DNA of 64,000 nucleotides from Pigmentiphaga sp. H8 (GTDB taxonomy: Bacteria; Pseudomonadota; Gammaproteobacteria; Burkholderiales; Burkholderiaceae_B): positions 3,782,001 through 3,846,000 of the forward strand of contig NZ_CP033966.1 in assembly GCF_003854895.1 (NCBI RefSeq). The letters run 5' to 3'. The translations under genes were made by a program, and so were the position numbers. Positions 18,080 through 25,363 of the stretch are shown piece after piece (the stretch's first letter is position 1; each line of letters begins with the position of its first letter). The notes beneath the pieces are model-generated. The model had not been told where the DNA came from and made no database searches. It worked only from the letters and a program-made list of their open reading frames with translations.

Positions 18080-18811
18080 TTATTCGCCCGCCTTGGCCTT
18101 CAGCGCGCGCACGTTGCCGTCCGTGACGATCTGCTGGCCGGTGGTCAGGAACGCGAACAGGTCGTGGGCGAAGGCGTCCAGGCGCGCCAGCAGCACACGG
18201 TTGCTGCGCGTGAAGAAGTTGTAGGCCAGCACCGCGGGAATGGCGACCGCCAGGCCCAGGCCGGTCATGATCAGCGCCTCGCCCACCGGGCCGGCGATGC
18301 GGTCGATGGTGGCCGCGCCGCCCTGGCCGATGGAGACCAGCGCGTGGTAGACGCCCCATACCGTGCCGAACAGCCCGACGAAGGGCGCGGTCGATCCCAC
18401 CGAGGCCAGCAGCGTCAGGCCGTTCTCGAGCTTGGCGGTTTCCTCGTCGATGACCTTGCGCATGGTGCGCGTGACGAAATCGGACTGCGATCCGGCCTCT
18501 TCCAGCTTGGCCGCGCCGAACTTCGCGTGATGCAGGCGAGCGTACAGGGCATGGCTGGTCAGGTGCGAGAACGGATCGTTGGCGCCGTGCGTGGTGATTT
18601 CGCGGTCCACGGCCTCGAGCGAGGTCGCGTTCCAGAAATGCTGCAGGAAGGTCTCGCCCTGCCGCCGCGAACGCATGTTGGCGATGGCCTTGACGACGAT
18701 CAGGTACCAGGTCGCGAGCGACATCAGTACCAGGATGAAGAACAGCGCCTTGCCCAGACCGTCGGTCTGAGAGACGAAGTGCGCAAAGCCCAGGCTTGGG
18801 GTCTCGGTCAT
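18080..18811 (-). CDS. exbB: Biopolymer transport protein ExbB
   Basis: ExbB is the pentameric membrane scaffold of the TonB motor, homologous to MotA and TolQ. The 243-residue product has a first membrane helix (about 20-40, LFFILVLMSLATWYLIVVKA), a cytoplasmic helical domain, and two C-terminal membrane helices with the signature LLASVGSTAPFVGLFGTVWGV and GPVGEALIMTGLGLAVAIPAVLAYN. It begins one base after tonB ends and is followed by exbD. Confidence 0.96.
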   Translation of the reverse strand: MTETPSLGFAHFVSQTDGLGKALFFILVLMSLATWYLIVVKAIANMRSRRQGETFLQHFWNATSLEAVDREITTHGANDPFSHLTSHALYARLHHAKFGAAKLEEAGSQSDFVTRTMRKVIDEETAKLENGLTLLASVGSTAPFVGLFGTVWGVYHALVSIGQGGAATIDRIAGPVGEALIMTGLGLAVAIPAVLAYNFFTRSNRVLLARLDAFAHDLFAFLTTGQQIVTDGNVRALKAKAGE

Positions 18812-18812
18812 G

Positions 18813-19568
18813 TCAGTTCCTGAGAGTGAAATCGAACGGCACGATGGCGATGGCGGCGATCGCCATGCCGTTTTCGGTATACGGTTTGAAGCGGCCGCGC
18901 CGGGCGGCTTCCAATGCCGCCTCGTCCAGCCGGTTGAATCCCGAGGACTTCTCCAGCGTGGCCTTGTCCACCAGCCCGCGGGTATTGATCAGCAAACGCA
19001 CCAGTACCTTGCCTTCCTCGCCCAGGCGCTTGGACGTGCGCGGGTACTCCGGCATGGGGGGCGCCCCCAGGTATTCGATGCGGCCGACCAGCTTGGGCTC
19101 GTTGGAAACCGGCGCCTGCGGCGCGGCCGTACGGTCGGACGGCTCGGGCTTGCCGCTGGGCGGTTGCGACGTGGCCGGCTCGGGGGCGGGCGCGGGCGCC
19201 GGTTCCGGAGCGGGCTGCGACAAGGCGGTTTCGGAAGGGGGAGCCGGTTCGGGCGGAGGTGGCGCGGGCTTGGGAGGCGGCGGCTTGGGAACGGGCTTGG
19301 GGGTGGGCTTGGGAGGAACGGGTTTGGGCTTGGGTTCGGGCTTCGGGGCGGGAGGCGTGGGTGCGGGCGGCGCGGCGGCCACCTGGACCTGGGGCGCGAT
19401 CTCGACGAACCGGACCTCGACCGTTTCGACCGGCTTGGCGACCTGTGGCTCGGACTTGGCTACCAGTATCGCGCCTACCACCGCCACATGCAGAAGCACC
19501 ACCGCGGCGCCAGCGCCGACGCGCAGCCCGACGGGGGCCGGCGTATTCCAATGCAAGGTGGCACTCAT
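18813..19568 (-). CDS. tonB: Energy transducer TonB
   Basis: TonB spans the periplasm to deliver inner-membrane energy to siderophore and haem receptors. The 251-residue product has an N-terminal membrane anchor (about 12-36). A long Pro/Lys then Pro/Glu-rich spacer (about 60-140) has PKPEPKPKP-like repeats. The C-terminal TonB domain has LGAPPMPEYPRTSKRLGEEG, VLVRLLINTRGLVDKATLEKSSG and DEAALEAARRGRFKPY. It is first in the tonB-exbB-exbD operon. An inverted repeat at 19617-19631 lies 49 bases upstream and is a candidate Fur site, as expected for iron-regulated tonB. Confidence 0.96.
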   Translation of the reverse strand: MSATLHWNTPAPVGLRVGAGAAVVLLHVAVVGAILVAKSEPQVAKPVETVEVRFVEIAPQVQVAAAPPAPTPPAPKPEPKPKPVPPKPTPKPVPKPPPPKPAPPPPEPAPPSETALSQPAPEPAPAPAPEPATSQPPSGKPEPSDRTAAPQAPVSNEPKLVGRIEYLGAPPMPEYPRTSKRLGEEGKVLVRLLINTRGLVDKATLEKSSGFNRLDEAALEAARRGRFKPYTENGMAIAAIAIVPFDFTLRN

Positions 19569-19616
19569 TCGAATGAATCGCGTAGCTGACCGTGAAGATC
19601 GCTACGATATCACAAA

Positions 19617-19631
19617 TGCGACTTATTCGCA
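19617..19631. promoter_or_regulatory. Inverted repeat upstream of tonB, possible Fur-type operator
   Basis: TGCGACTTATTCGCA forms a 5-5-5 inverted repeat in the short tonB upstream region, with AAA before it. It only loosely resembles the E. coli Fur consensus, but the position and the iron-linked operon make Fur the obvious candidate. A separate ten-base palindrome, CATTCGAATG, covers the tonB start codon at 19566-19575. Confidence 0.3.
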
Positions 19632-19646
19632 GTTAGGTAACAACAA

Positions 19647-19678
19647 CGGCATGCCGGAATCAGGACCCCGGCATGCCG
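19647..19678 (-). terminator. Intrinsic terminator of the universal stress gene
   Basis: An 11-bp perfect stem (19647-19657 with 19668-19678, CGGCATGCCGG paired to CCGGCATGCCG) encloses a ten-base loop. On the minus strand it is followed by GTTGTTGTTAC, a weak T-rich tract. It lies just after the usp stop codon and before the tonB promoter. Confidence 0.65.
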
Positions 19679-19685
19679 CCCGGTT

Positions 19686-20534
19686 TCAGCGCTCCATCGT
19701 CCGCACGATCAGGGCATCGCAGGGCGTCAGGTAGATGAGCCGTTCCGCCACGCTGCCGATCGCGGTCCGCAGCAGCCCCGTCAGGCCATGCGTGCCCACC
19801 ACCAGCAGGTCGGTCGGATGGCTGCGCACATAGTCCGGCACCACGCCTTCGGGCAGGCCGTGCTCCAGGACCAGCCGCGTGCCCGCCCGCCCCGCCTGGG
19901 ACAGGTTGTTGGCGATGAAGCCGTCGGCCAGGCGTTCGGCCGCGCGCCGCGCAGCCTCGACCTCCGCCAAGTCCGGATCGGCCTTCAGCGTGGGATAGGC
20001 ATGGAACAGCGTCATTTGCGCGGCGGGGAAGAACGCCCGCGCCGCGTTCATCGCCTGGCGGGAGCCCTCGGAGAAATCCGTGGCCGCGACGACGTGCTGA
20101 TAGCTACGGTGCGGACGCTTCTTCACGATCAGGATGGGCAGCGTCGACTCGCGCGCCAGCTTCTCGACCGTGGACCCGAGCAACAGCCGGCCCAGCGTCT
20201 CGTCGCGGGCCACGCCGGTCACGATCAGGTCGCATTGCCGGCCGCGGGCGGTACGCTGGATCACCTCGACGGGATTGCCGGTCTCCAGCACCAGCTCCAT
20301 CGGCACATCCACCTCGCCCACGATGTCGCGCAGGGCCCGCTCGGCCGTTTCCCTGTCCGCTTCGCGGCTGCCGCGCGCCATCAGCCGCTCGACCAGCGGC
20401 GACTCCTCGACGACGTGAAGCACGACGAGCTTGCAACGCCTCTGGCGGGCGATCTCGATCGCGCGGTCCAGGGCCCGGTCGCCGCGGGCACTCAAATCGG
20501 TGGCAAGCAAGATGCTGCAAGTATCGGTACCCAT
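19686..20534 (-). CDS. Tandem-domain universal stress protein (UspA family)
   Basis: A 282-residue cytoplasmic protein made of two Usp domains (about 5-142 and 146-280). The first has SILLATDLSARGDRALDRA and the ATP-binding type ending GRLLLGSTVEKLARESTLPI, close to the G-2x-G-9x-(S/T) pattern. The second has VVAATDFSEGSRQAMNAA and LVVGTHGLTGLLRTAIGSVAERL. Tandem Usp proteins help survival in stasis and low oxygen. The gene stands alone with its own terminator, and an FNR-like half-perfect site lies 83 bases upstream, suggesting oxygen control. Confidence 0.92.
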   Translation of the reverse strand: MGTDTCSILLATDLSARGDRALDRAIEIARQRRCKLVVLHVVEESPLVERLMARGSREADRETAERALRDIVGEVDVPMELVLETGNPVEVIQRTARGRQCDLIVTGVARDETLGRLLLGSTVEKLARESTLPILIVKKRPHRSYQHVVAATDFSEGSRQAMNAARAFFPAAQMTLFHAYPTLKADPDLAEVEAARRAAERLADGFIANNLSQAGRAGTRLVLEHGLPEGVVPDYVRSHPTDLLVVGTHGLTGLLRTAIGSVAERLIYLTPCDALIVRTMER

Positions 20535-20616
20535 GCTGGCATTCCATCATTGTTTTAGGGGAGAACCCATCGTGCCATGAAGCCGGGTGGCGCAAGCCGG
20601 CCGCGGTCGGCCGGGC

Positions 20617-20630
20617 TTGACCTGGATCAA
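20617..20630. promoter_or_regulatory. FNR/ANR-type binding site upstream of usp
   Basis: TTGACCTGGATCAA matches the FNR consensus TTGAT-N4-ATCAA at 9 of 10 defined positions. It lies 83 bases upstream of the usp start, a distance that fits activation from around -41 if the leader is about 40 bases. The plus-strand gene at 20767 is about 140 bases away on the other side and could also be affected. Confidence 0.55.
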
Positions 20631-20720
20631 CCGGACGTCACGTCCACCGGCCGTAGCCCGCCCCCTTCCGCGTTCGTGGAAGGAGGAACGCCCCTTAAAT
20701 GAAACCCACGGTAACAAAAT

Positions 20721-20760
20721 GTGGATATCATCCACCCTCACTCGAAATTCCGAATTTGAG
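20721..20760. promoter_or_regulatory. Two tandem inverted repeats before the small membrane gene
   Basis: GTGGATATCATCCAC at 20721-20735 is a perfect 6-3-6 inverted repeat. CTCGAAATTCCGAATTTGAG at 20741-20760 is an imperfect inverted repeat with one unpaired base in the left arm. The second repeat runs into the GAGGGA ribosome-binding site of the gene at 20767. As DNA they could be operators; as RNA the second could hide the ribosome-binding site. Confidence 0.4.
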
Positions 20761-20766
20761 GGACAA

Positions 20767-20982
20767 ATGGATCTTCTTTTCGCGGTTTTGATTGTCCTGA
20801 TATGTGCCATATCCATTGCGCTTATCATCCGGAGCCGGCGCCGGACGCGGCGTCTGGCGGAAATCGCACGGCGCGGAGGCGCGCTTTGCCCACGATGCGG
20901 GCGTTATGTTTCCCCCGGTTCCCTGGCCTGCCGGCACTGCCTGACGCCCATGCAGCCGGCCGCCTCGCGGCAGCGGGCATGA
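20767..20982 (+). CDS. Small membrane protein with a C-terminal zinc-ribbon-like motif
   Basis: A 71-residue protein of unknown function. It has one membrane helix at about 2-21 (LLFAVLIVLICAISIALII), a strongly basic juxtamembrane segment (RSRRRTRRLAEIARRGG), and then CPRC...CRHC, two CxxC pairs 11 residues apart that should bind one zinc ion on the cytoplasmic side. The ATG follows GAGGGA at a suitable distance. Its stop overlaps the next ATG by four bases, so the two genes are coupled. I do not recognise the family; the composition supports a real gene. Confidence 0.65.
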   Translation: MDLLFAVLIVLICAISIALIIRSRRRTRRLAEIARRGGALCPRCGRYVSPGSLACRHCLTPMQPAASRQRA

Positions 20983-21242
20983 AGCCCCCACCCGATATGG
21001 ACCGGGTCGCGCCCGGCTCCGATGCCCCTCCATCCCAGCGGGACGGCCCGCTCCACGATGTCTGGCCAGGCTGGACGGACGAGACGATTCCCACCCTGTT
21101 CGCGCACCTGTATCTGTTCCGCCTGGCGGCTCATATGGTCCTGCCGCCGGCGCAGCTCCGCGCAATCGCGGACAGGATGGAGCACCTGACCCGCGATCTG
21201 CGGACCATGCATGACCAGAATGACGAGGAACCTTCGCCGTGA
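20979..21242 (+). CDS. Hypothetical protein coupled to the zinc-ribbon membrane protein
   Basis: An 87-residue product starting at an ATGA overlap with the preceding gene. The first 30 residues are Pro/Asp-rich and probably disordered. The rest is predicted helical, with ETIPTLFAHLYLFRLAAHMV, LPPAQLRAIADRMEHLTRDL and an acidic end. No catalytic motif or signal peptide is seen. The following intrinsic terminator (21264-21296) closes this two-gene unit. Function unknown; the coupling suggests it works with the membrane protein. Confidence 0.55.
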   Translation: MKPPPDMDRVAPGSDAPPSQRDGPLHDVWPGWTDETIPTLFAHLYLFRLAAHMVLPPAQLRAIADRMEHLTRDLRTMHDQNDEEPSP

Positions 21243-21263
21243 AGACTTGCGGGAACGGCAAAG

Positions 21264-21296
21264 AAAAAGGGGCAGCCCGATGGGCTGCCCCTTTTT
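21264..21296. terminator. Bidirectional intrinsic terminator
   Basis: AAAAAGGGGCAGCCC (21264-21278) pairs perfectly with GGGCTGCCCCTTTTT (21282-21296) around a three-base loop. It has a T-run in both directions, so it can end the two-gene unit on the plus strand and the tRNA transcript on the minus strand. Confidence 0.93.
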
Positions 21297-21298
21297 GA

Positions 21299-21374
21299 TG
21301 GTGCCGGCAATAGGAGTCGAACCTACGACCTTCGCATTACGAATGCGCTGCTCTACCAACTGAGCTATGCCGGC
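21299..21374 (-). tRNA. tRNA-Thr (anticodon CGT)
   Basis: The 76-base minus-strand sequence folds as a cloverleaf. The acceptor stem GCCGGCA/TGCCGGC is followed by an encoded CCA (21299-21301). The D arm contains AGCTCAGTTGGTAGAGC, the anticodon loop TTCGTAA sits on a GCGCA-type stem with anticodon CGT, and the T arm contains GGTTCGACTCC. CGT reads the ACG threonine codon. A terminator lies immediately downstream. No integrated element is seen next to it. Confidence 0.96.
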
Positions 21375-21468
21375 GAAACCTTGCCCAGCCTGATGAACCG
21401 CCGCGCCAAAGGCGCAGGCTTCAAGCTAGCCCGCTATTCTAGCAAAACTTTGCTCGGCAATTCAAATG

Positions 21469-22113
21469 CTATTCCGCATCCGGCTGCGCATCGGGATGGG
21501 CGGCCTGGAAGGCGGGCAGCGCGGCGCAATGGTCGGCGATCCGCGCCACCGTCGGCATTCCATCCAGGTTCGCCTTCAGGCGCCGGGCGTTGTAGACCTG
21601 CGGCACCAGGCACAGGTCGGCCACCGTCGGCTGGTCGCCGTGGCAGCACAGCCCTGTATAGGGCGAATCGGCCAGCATGCGTTCAAGCGCGGCCAGGCCG
21701 CCCTCCACCCAGTGCCGGTACCATTCGTCGCGCCCCTGCTGGTCGATGCCCAGCGGGTTCTTCAGGTACTTCAGCACGCGCAGGTTGTTCAACGGATGGA
21801 TGTCGCAGGCGACGTTCAACGCCAGCGCCCGCACGCGGGCGCGCTCGGCCGGGGTGGCCGGCAGCAGCGCCGGCTCGGGCCGCGTCTCTTCCAGATATTC
21901 GATAATGGCCAGCGACTGGGTCAGCACGTGGCCGTCGTCCTCGAGCACCGGCACCAGGGCATCCGGGCTCAGGCGGCGGAAGTCCGGCTGCAGTTGCTGG
22001 CCGCCGTCCTTGAGCAGGTGCACCGCGAGGTAGTCGTACGGCAGCCCCTTCAGGGCCAGCGCGATGCGCACGCGATAGGCGGCGGAACTGCGGAAATAGC
22101 TGTAGAGACGCAT
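21469..22113 (-). CDS. maiA: Maleylacetoacetate isomerase (zeta-class glutathione transferase)
   Basis: A 214-residue GST-fold protein. MaiA isomerises maleylacetoacetate to fumarylacetoacetate with glutathione in tyrosine/homogentisate or gentisate degradation. The zeta-class signature SSAAYRVRIALALKG is at about residues 9-23 with catalytic Ser/Ser/Cys-like positions SSA, then the GSH-binding VPVLEDDGHVLTQSLAIIEYL. The C-terminal helical domain carries VACDIHPLNNLRVLKYL, typical of MaiA. Fumarylacetoacetate hydrolase-like genes occur elsewhere in the window but are not adjacent. It precedes ispH in the opposite reading order on the same strand (ispH is upstream). Confidence 0.88.
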   Translation of the reverse strand: MRLYSYFRSSAAYRVRIALALKGLPYDYLAVHLLKDGGQQLQPDFRRLSPDALVPVLEDDGHVLTQSLAIIEYLEETRPEPALLPATPAERARVRALALNVACDIHPLNNLRVLKYLKNPLGIDQQGRDEWYRHWVEGGLAALERMLADSPYTGLCCHGDQPTVADLCLVPQVYNARRLKANLDGMPTVARIADHCAALPAFQAAHPDAQPDAE

Positions 22114-22128
22114 GGGGGCTCCGGGGGG

Positions 22129-23079
22129 CTACAGGCGGACGTTCCTGGACAAACCCTTGGGCAGCGGGAAGGCGATGCCTTCCTCGGCACCGGCCAGGGT
22201 ACGCACCGAGGCGGCCCCCAGCTCCTTCAGGCGGGCAATGACCTGCTGCACCAGCACATCGGGCGCCGAGGCGCCCGCCGTGACGCCCACGCGCCGGCGC
22301 CCTTCCAGCCAGGCCGGGTCGATGTCGCCGGCGCCGTCGATCAGGTAGGCGGCCACGCCCTTGCGCTCGGCCACCTCGCGCAGGCGGTTGGAATTGGAGC
22401 TGTTGACGCTGCCCACCACCAGCACCAGGTCGCACTCGGGCGCCATGATCTTGACCGCGTCCTGGCGGTTCTGCGTGGCATAGCAGATGTCGCTTTTCTT
22501 GGGCTCGGCGATATTCGGGAACCGGGCCTTGAGCGCCGCCGCGACCTGCGCCGCGTCGTCCACCGACAGCGTGGTCTGGGTCACGTAGGCCAGCCTGCCC
22601 GGATCGGCCACGGCCAGCGCGGCCACGTCCTCGACCGTCTCGACCAGGTACATGCCCGCCTCGGACTGGCCCAGCGTGCCCTCGACCTCGGGGTGCCCCT
22701 TGTGGCCGATCATGACGATCTCGTTGCCGGCGGCACGCATCTTGGCCACCTCGACGTGGACCTTGGTCACCAGGGGACAGGTGGCGTCGTACACCTGCAG
22801 GCCGCGCTGCTCGGCCTCGTGGCGCACCGCCTTGGACACGCCGTGGGCCGAGAACACCACCGTCGAACCGGCCGGCGCCTCGTCCAGTTCCTGGATGAAG
22901 ATGGCGCCCTTGGCGCGCAGGTCCTCGACCACATAGCGGTTGTGGACGATCTCGTGCCGCACGTAGATGGGCGCGCCGTAGATCTGCAAGGCGCGCTCGA
23001 CGATCTCGATGGCCCGGTCGACCCCGGCGCAGAAGCCGCGCGGCTGGGCCAGGACCACTTCCATGGGCGCCTGCGCCAT
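22129..23079 (-). CDS. ispH: 4-hydroxy-3-methylbut-2-enyl diphosphate reductase IspH
   Basis: IspH (LytB) is the [4Fe-4S] enzyme that reduces HMBPP to IPP and DMAPP, the last step of the MEP isoprenoid pathway. The product is 316 residues. The three cluster Cys residues are visible in PRGFCAGVDRAI, YDATCPLVTKVH and SDICYATQNRQ. Further motifs are HEIVHNRYVVEDL, GHKGHPEVEGT, VVGSVNSSNSNRL and TAGASAPDVLV. The ATG at 23079 overlaps the stop of the upstream FKBP gene by one to four bases, an arrangement common in proteobacteria. Confidence 0.97.
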   Translation of the reverse strand: MAQAPMEVVLAQPRGFCAGVDRAIEIVERALQIYGAPIYVRHEIVHNRYVVEDLRAKGAIFIQELDEAPAGSTVVFSAHGVSKAVRHEAEQRGLQVYDATCPLVTKVHVEVAKMRAAGNEIVMIGHKGHPEVEGTLGQSEAGMYLVETVEDVAALAVADPGRLAYVTQTTLSVDDAAQVAAALKARFPNIAEPKKSDICYATQNRQDAVKIMAPECDLVLVVGSVNSSNSNRLREVAERKGVAAYLIDGAGDIDPAWLEGRRRVGVTAGASAPDVLVQQVIARLKELGAASVRTLAGAEEGIAFPLPKGLSRNVRL

Positions 23080-23552
23080 CACATCACTCCGAGTATGGAC
23101 ACATCCACCTTCAGTGCCGAACCGGCCAGCGGATGGTTGAAATCGAACAGCGCATAGTCGTCGCCCTGCTCCTTGAACACGCCCGAATACCGGCCGCCGT
23201 TGGGCGCGGCGAATTCGACCAGGTCGCCGGGCTCGAAGGTCTCGTCGCCCGCGTGCTCGCGCAGCATCGCCAGGGTCACGCGCTGGATCAGCTCCGGATT
23301 GCGGTCGCCGTAGGCCTGCGCGGGAGCGAGGGTGAAACTGAAGCTCTCGCCTTCGCCATGGCCGACCAGCGCCGCCTCCATGCCCGGCGCCCACTGGCCC
23401 AGGCCCAGTTGCAGCGTGGCCGGACGGCCGGTGAAGGTATCGACGAAAACGCCGCCCGCGCCCTCGCCCGAGGCCAGCGAAATGCGGTAGTGCAGGGTTA
23501 CGTAGGAGTCCTCACGGACAACGAGGGGCGTGGGGGAAGAAGATGCAGCCAA
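23079..23552 (-). CDS. fkpB: FKBP-type peptidyl-prolyl isomerase (FkpB/SlyD-like)
   Basis: A 157-residue cytoplasmic prolyl isomerase/chaperone of the SlyD/FkpB type. It has the split FKBP domain (VTLHYRISLASGEG, LQLGLGQWAPGMEAALVGHGEGE, VDVSILGV). The insert-in-flap chaperone domain lies between, about 85-135 (ELIQRVTLAMLREHAGDETF). The metal-binding His-rich tail of SlyD is missing, which fits FkpB. It lies immediately upstream of ispH, as fkpB-ispH does in E. coli, and is divergent from radC. Confidence 0.9.
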   Translation of the reverse strand: MAASSSPTPLVVREDSYVTLHYRISLASGEGAGGVFVDTFTGRPATLQLGLGQWAPGMEAALVGHGEGESFSFTLAPAQAYGDRNPELIQRVTLAMLREHAGDETFEPGDLVEFAAPNGGRYSGVFKEQGDDYALFDFNHPLAGSALKVDVSILGVM

Positions 23553-23610
23553 AGTGTGTCACCGTGTCGATGCTGTGCGCCAAAGAACCGATTTTACCCG
23601 TCCTGCCGCC

Positions 23611-24303
23611 ATGCCGACCGCCCTTCCTACCCTCCAGGCCGCCCTGCCCCCCGAAGAACGCCCGCGCGAGCGCCTGTTGCGCCACGGCCCTACGGTGCTG
23701 ACCGACGCCGAACTGCTGGCCGTGCTGCTGCGCACCGGCACGCACGGCTGCAACGCCCTCGAACTGGGTCGCTGCCTGCTGGGGCGGTTCGGCGGCCTGC
23801 GCGGCCTGTTCGGCGCCTCGCGCGACGAACTGCGGGACGTGCCCGGCCTGGGGGAAGTCAAGGCCGCGCAGTTGCAGGCCATCCTGGAACTCGCCCGGCG
23901 CGAACTGGCCGAGGAAATCCACCGCGGCGACGCGCTTTCCCGCCCCGAGCAGGTCCGCCGCTACTGCGCCGCCACCCTGGCCCACCGCCGTATCGAATGC
24001 TGCATGGCGCTGTACCTGGACGCGCGCAACCGCCTCATCACCAGCGAAATACTGTCCCAGGGCACCTTGGCCCAGGCCACCGTCTACCCCCGCGAAATCG
24101 TCCGCGCCGCGCTGCGCCATCACGCCGCCTCGGTCATCCTCGCGCACAACCACCCGTCGGGCAACGCCGAACCCAGCCAGGCCGACGAACACCTCACCCG
24201 CCACGTCCGAGCCGCGCTGGCGCTGGTGGACGTGCGCCTGCTCGATCACATCATCGTGGCGGGCGGGCAGACGACGTCGCTGGCGGAGCGCGGAGTGGTG
24301 TAG
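23611..24303 (+). CDS. radC: RadC-family JAB/MPN domain protein
   Basis: A 230-residue RadC protein with an N-terminal helix-hairpin-helix-like region (about 60-95, LFGASRDELRDVPGLGEVKA). The C-terminal JAB1/MPN-type domain has the zinc motif HNHPSG...D (ILAHNHPSGNAEPSQADEHL, around residues 178-195) and a preceding catalytic Glu in TSEILSQGTL. RadC was once thought to act in DNA repair; its actual role is unsettled. I chose ATG 23611 to match family length. It is divergent from fkpB and converges on the SMP-30 gene. Confidence 0.92.
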   Translation: MPTALPTLQAALPPEERPRERLLRHGPTVLTDAELLAVLLRTGTHGCNALELGRCLLGRFGGLRGLFGASRDELRDVPGLGEVKAAQLQAILELARRELAEEIHRGDALSRPEQVRRYCAATLAHRRIECCMALYLDARNRLITSEILSQGTLAQATVYPREIVRAALRHHAASVILAHNHPSGNAEPSQADEHLTRHVRAALALVDVRLLDHIIVAGGQTTSLAERGVV

Positions 24304-24335
24304 GGTCCGCTCCGGCCTCCGCCGTCTCAAGCCCC

Positions 24336-25355
24336 CTACCAATGCGCCATGGGCAACCCCGCCACGGGAGCCCGGAAATACGGAATCCGCTCCCCTCGCA
24401 AGCTCCCGATATAAACCGTCCGCAGGTCTTTTCCCCCGAACGTCACGCTCGCGAACCACGGCGCGATCCTTCCCCCGCACGCCAGCATCATCTCCGGCGT
24501 CGCCTCGCCCCGCTCGAACGCCGCCATCAGCGCCCGCCCCGCGGCGCTGCCGCCATCGTCGTCCAGCACGATCCGCAACTCCCCTTCCGGCGTGATCGCG
24601 AAGATCCGGTCCGTCATCACGTGCGTGCCCCACAGATTGCCATGGACATCGAACGCGATGCCGTCGATGAAGGCGCCGTGGTCGGCGGGACCGAACACCT
24701 CGCGGCCCGACAGGCTGCCGTCCGTCGCCACCCGCAGGCGCGAAACGCGCCGGGCGCAGGTCTCGGCCACGTACAGCCATTCCTCGCGGGCATCGAGCCG
24801 GATCTCGTTGGTGAAGTGGAAGCCGTCGGCCACGATGCGCAGCCGGCCGTGCTCGTACAAGGCGATATAGCCGTCGGCAACCTTGGGATCCATGGCCTGC
24901 ATCCAGTTCCTGATGCGGGTGGAAATGGTCAGCCACAGCCGGTCGCGGCTGTCGCGCAGCACGAAGTTGACCTTGCCGATGGGCTGGCCGTCCACCGTGT
25001 CGGCCAGCACGCGGGTCTGGCCCTCGCGCGTCATCAGTTCCAGCCGGTCGGTGCCGAAATTGGAGATGACGATGTCGCCGTTGCGGGCGAAGGCCAGGCC
25101 GTTGGGCAAGGTGCCCGCGACGAAGCGGGTGGCGTCGTCGGCGGCCTGGCGAAAGTGCGTGTCGGCCTGCTGCGTGACCAGCCGCTGGCTGCCGTCGGGC
25201 CGGATGTGGACCACGCCGCCGCGCGCATCGGCGGCCCATAGCGAACCGTCGCGCTCGGCCAGGATGCATTCGGGGCGTTGCAGCCCCTGCCCCGCATAGG
25301 CGATGGCGGCCGGATCGACGACGAAGCCGTCCAGCGGATTGGAAGCGCCCGCCAT
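24336..25355 (-). CDS. SMP-30/gluconolactonase-like protein
   Basis: A 339-residue six-bladed beta-propeller protein of the SMP-30/gluconolaconase/LRE type. Repeating blade motifs include LQRPECILAERDGSLWAADA (the metal-binding Glu), LPNGLAFARNGDIVISNFGT, RLWLTISTRIRNW, FTNEIRLDAREEWLYVAET and FIDGIAFDVHGNLWGTHV (Asp of the metal site). These enzymes hydrolyse lactones, commonly with Ca or Zn. It is the last gene of the tetR-TRAP operon, nine bases after the BKACE gene, so a lactone or enol-ester intermediate is a reasonable guess. No signal peptide. Confidence 0.85.
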   Translation of the reverse strand: MAGASNPLDGFVVDPAAIAYAGQGLQRPECILAERDGSLWAADARGGVVHIRPDGSQRLVTQQADTHFRQAADDATRFVAGTLPNGLAFARNGDIVISNFGTDRLELMTREGQTRVLADTVDGQPIGKVNFVLRDSRDRLWLTISTRIRNWMQAMDPKVADGYIALYEHGRLRIVADGFHFTNEIRLDAREEWLYVAETCARRVSRLRVATDGSLSGREVFGPADHGAFIDGIAFDVHGNLWGTHVMTDRIFAITPEGELRIVLDDDGGSAAGRALMAAFERGEATPEMMLACGGRIAPWFASVTFGGKDLRTVYIGSLRGERIPYFRAPVAGLPMAHW

Positions 25356-25363
25356 GGCTGCGC

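Noticed and set aside
21299..21374. tRNA-Thr as an attachment site for an integrated element
   Set aside because: No integrase gene and no repeat of the tRNA 3' end were found on either side; the flanking genes are housekeeping genes.
21466..23157. 563-codon plus-strand frame across maiA and ispH
   Set aside because: It runs antisense to two genes whose catalytic motifs are intact, and its product is a His/Gln/Gly-rich shadow of them.
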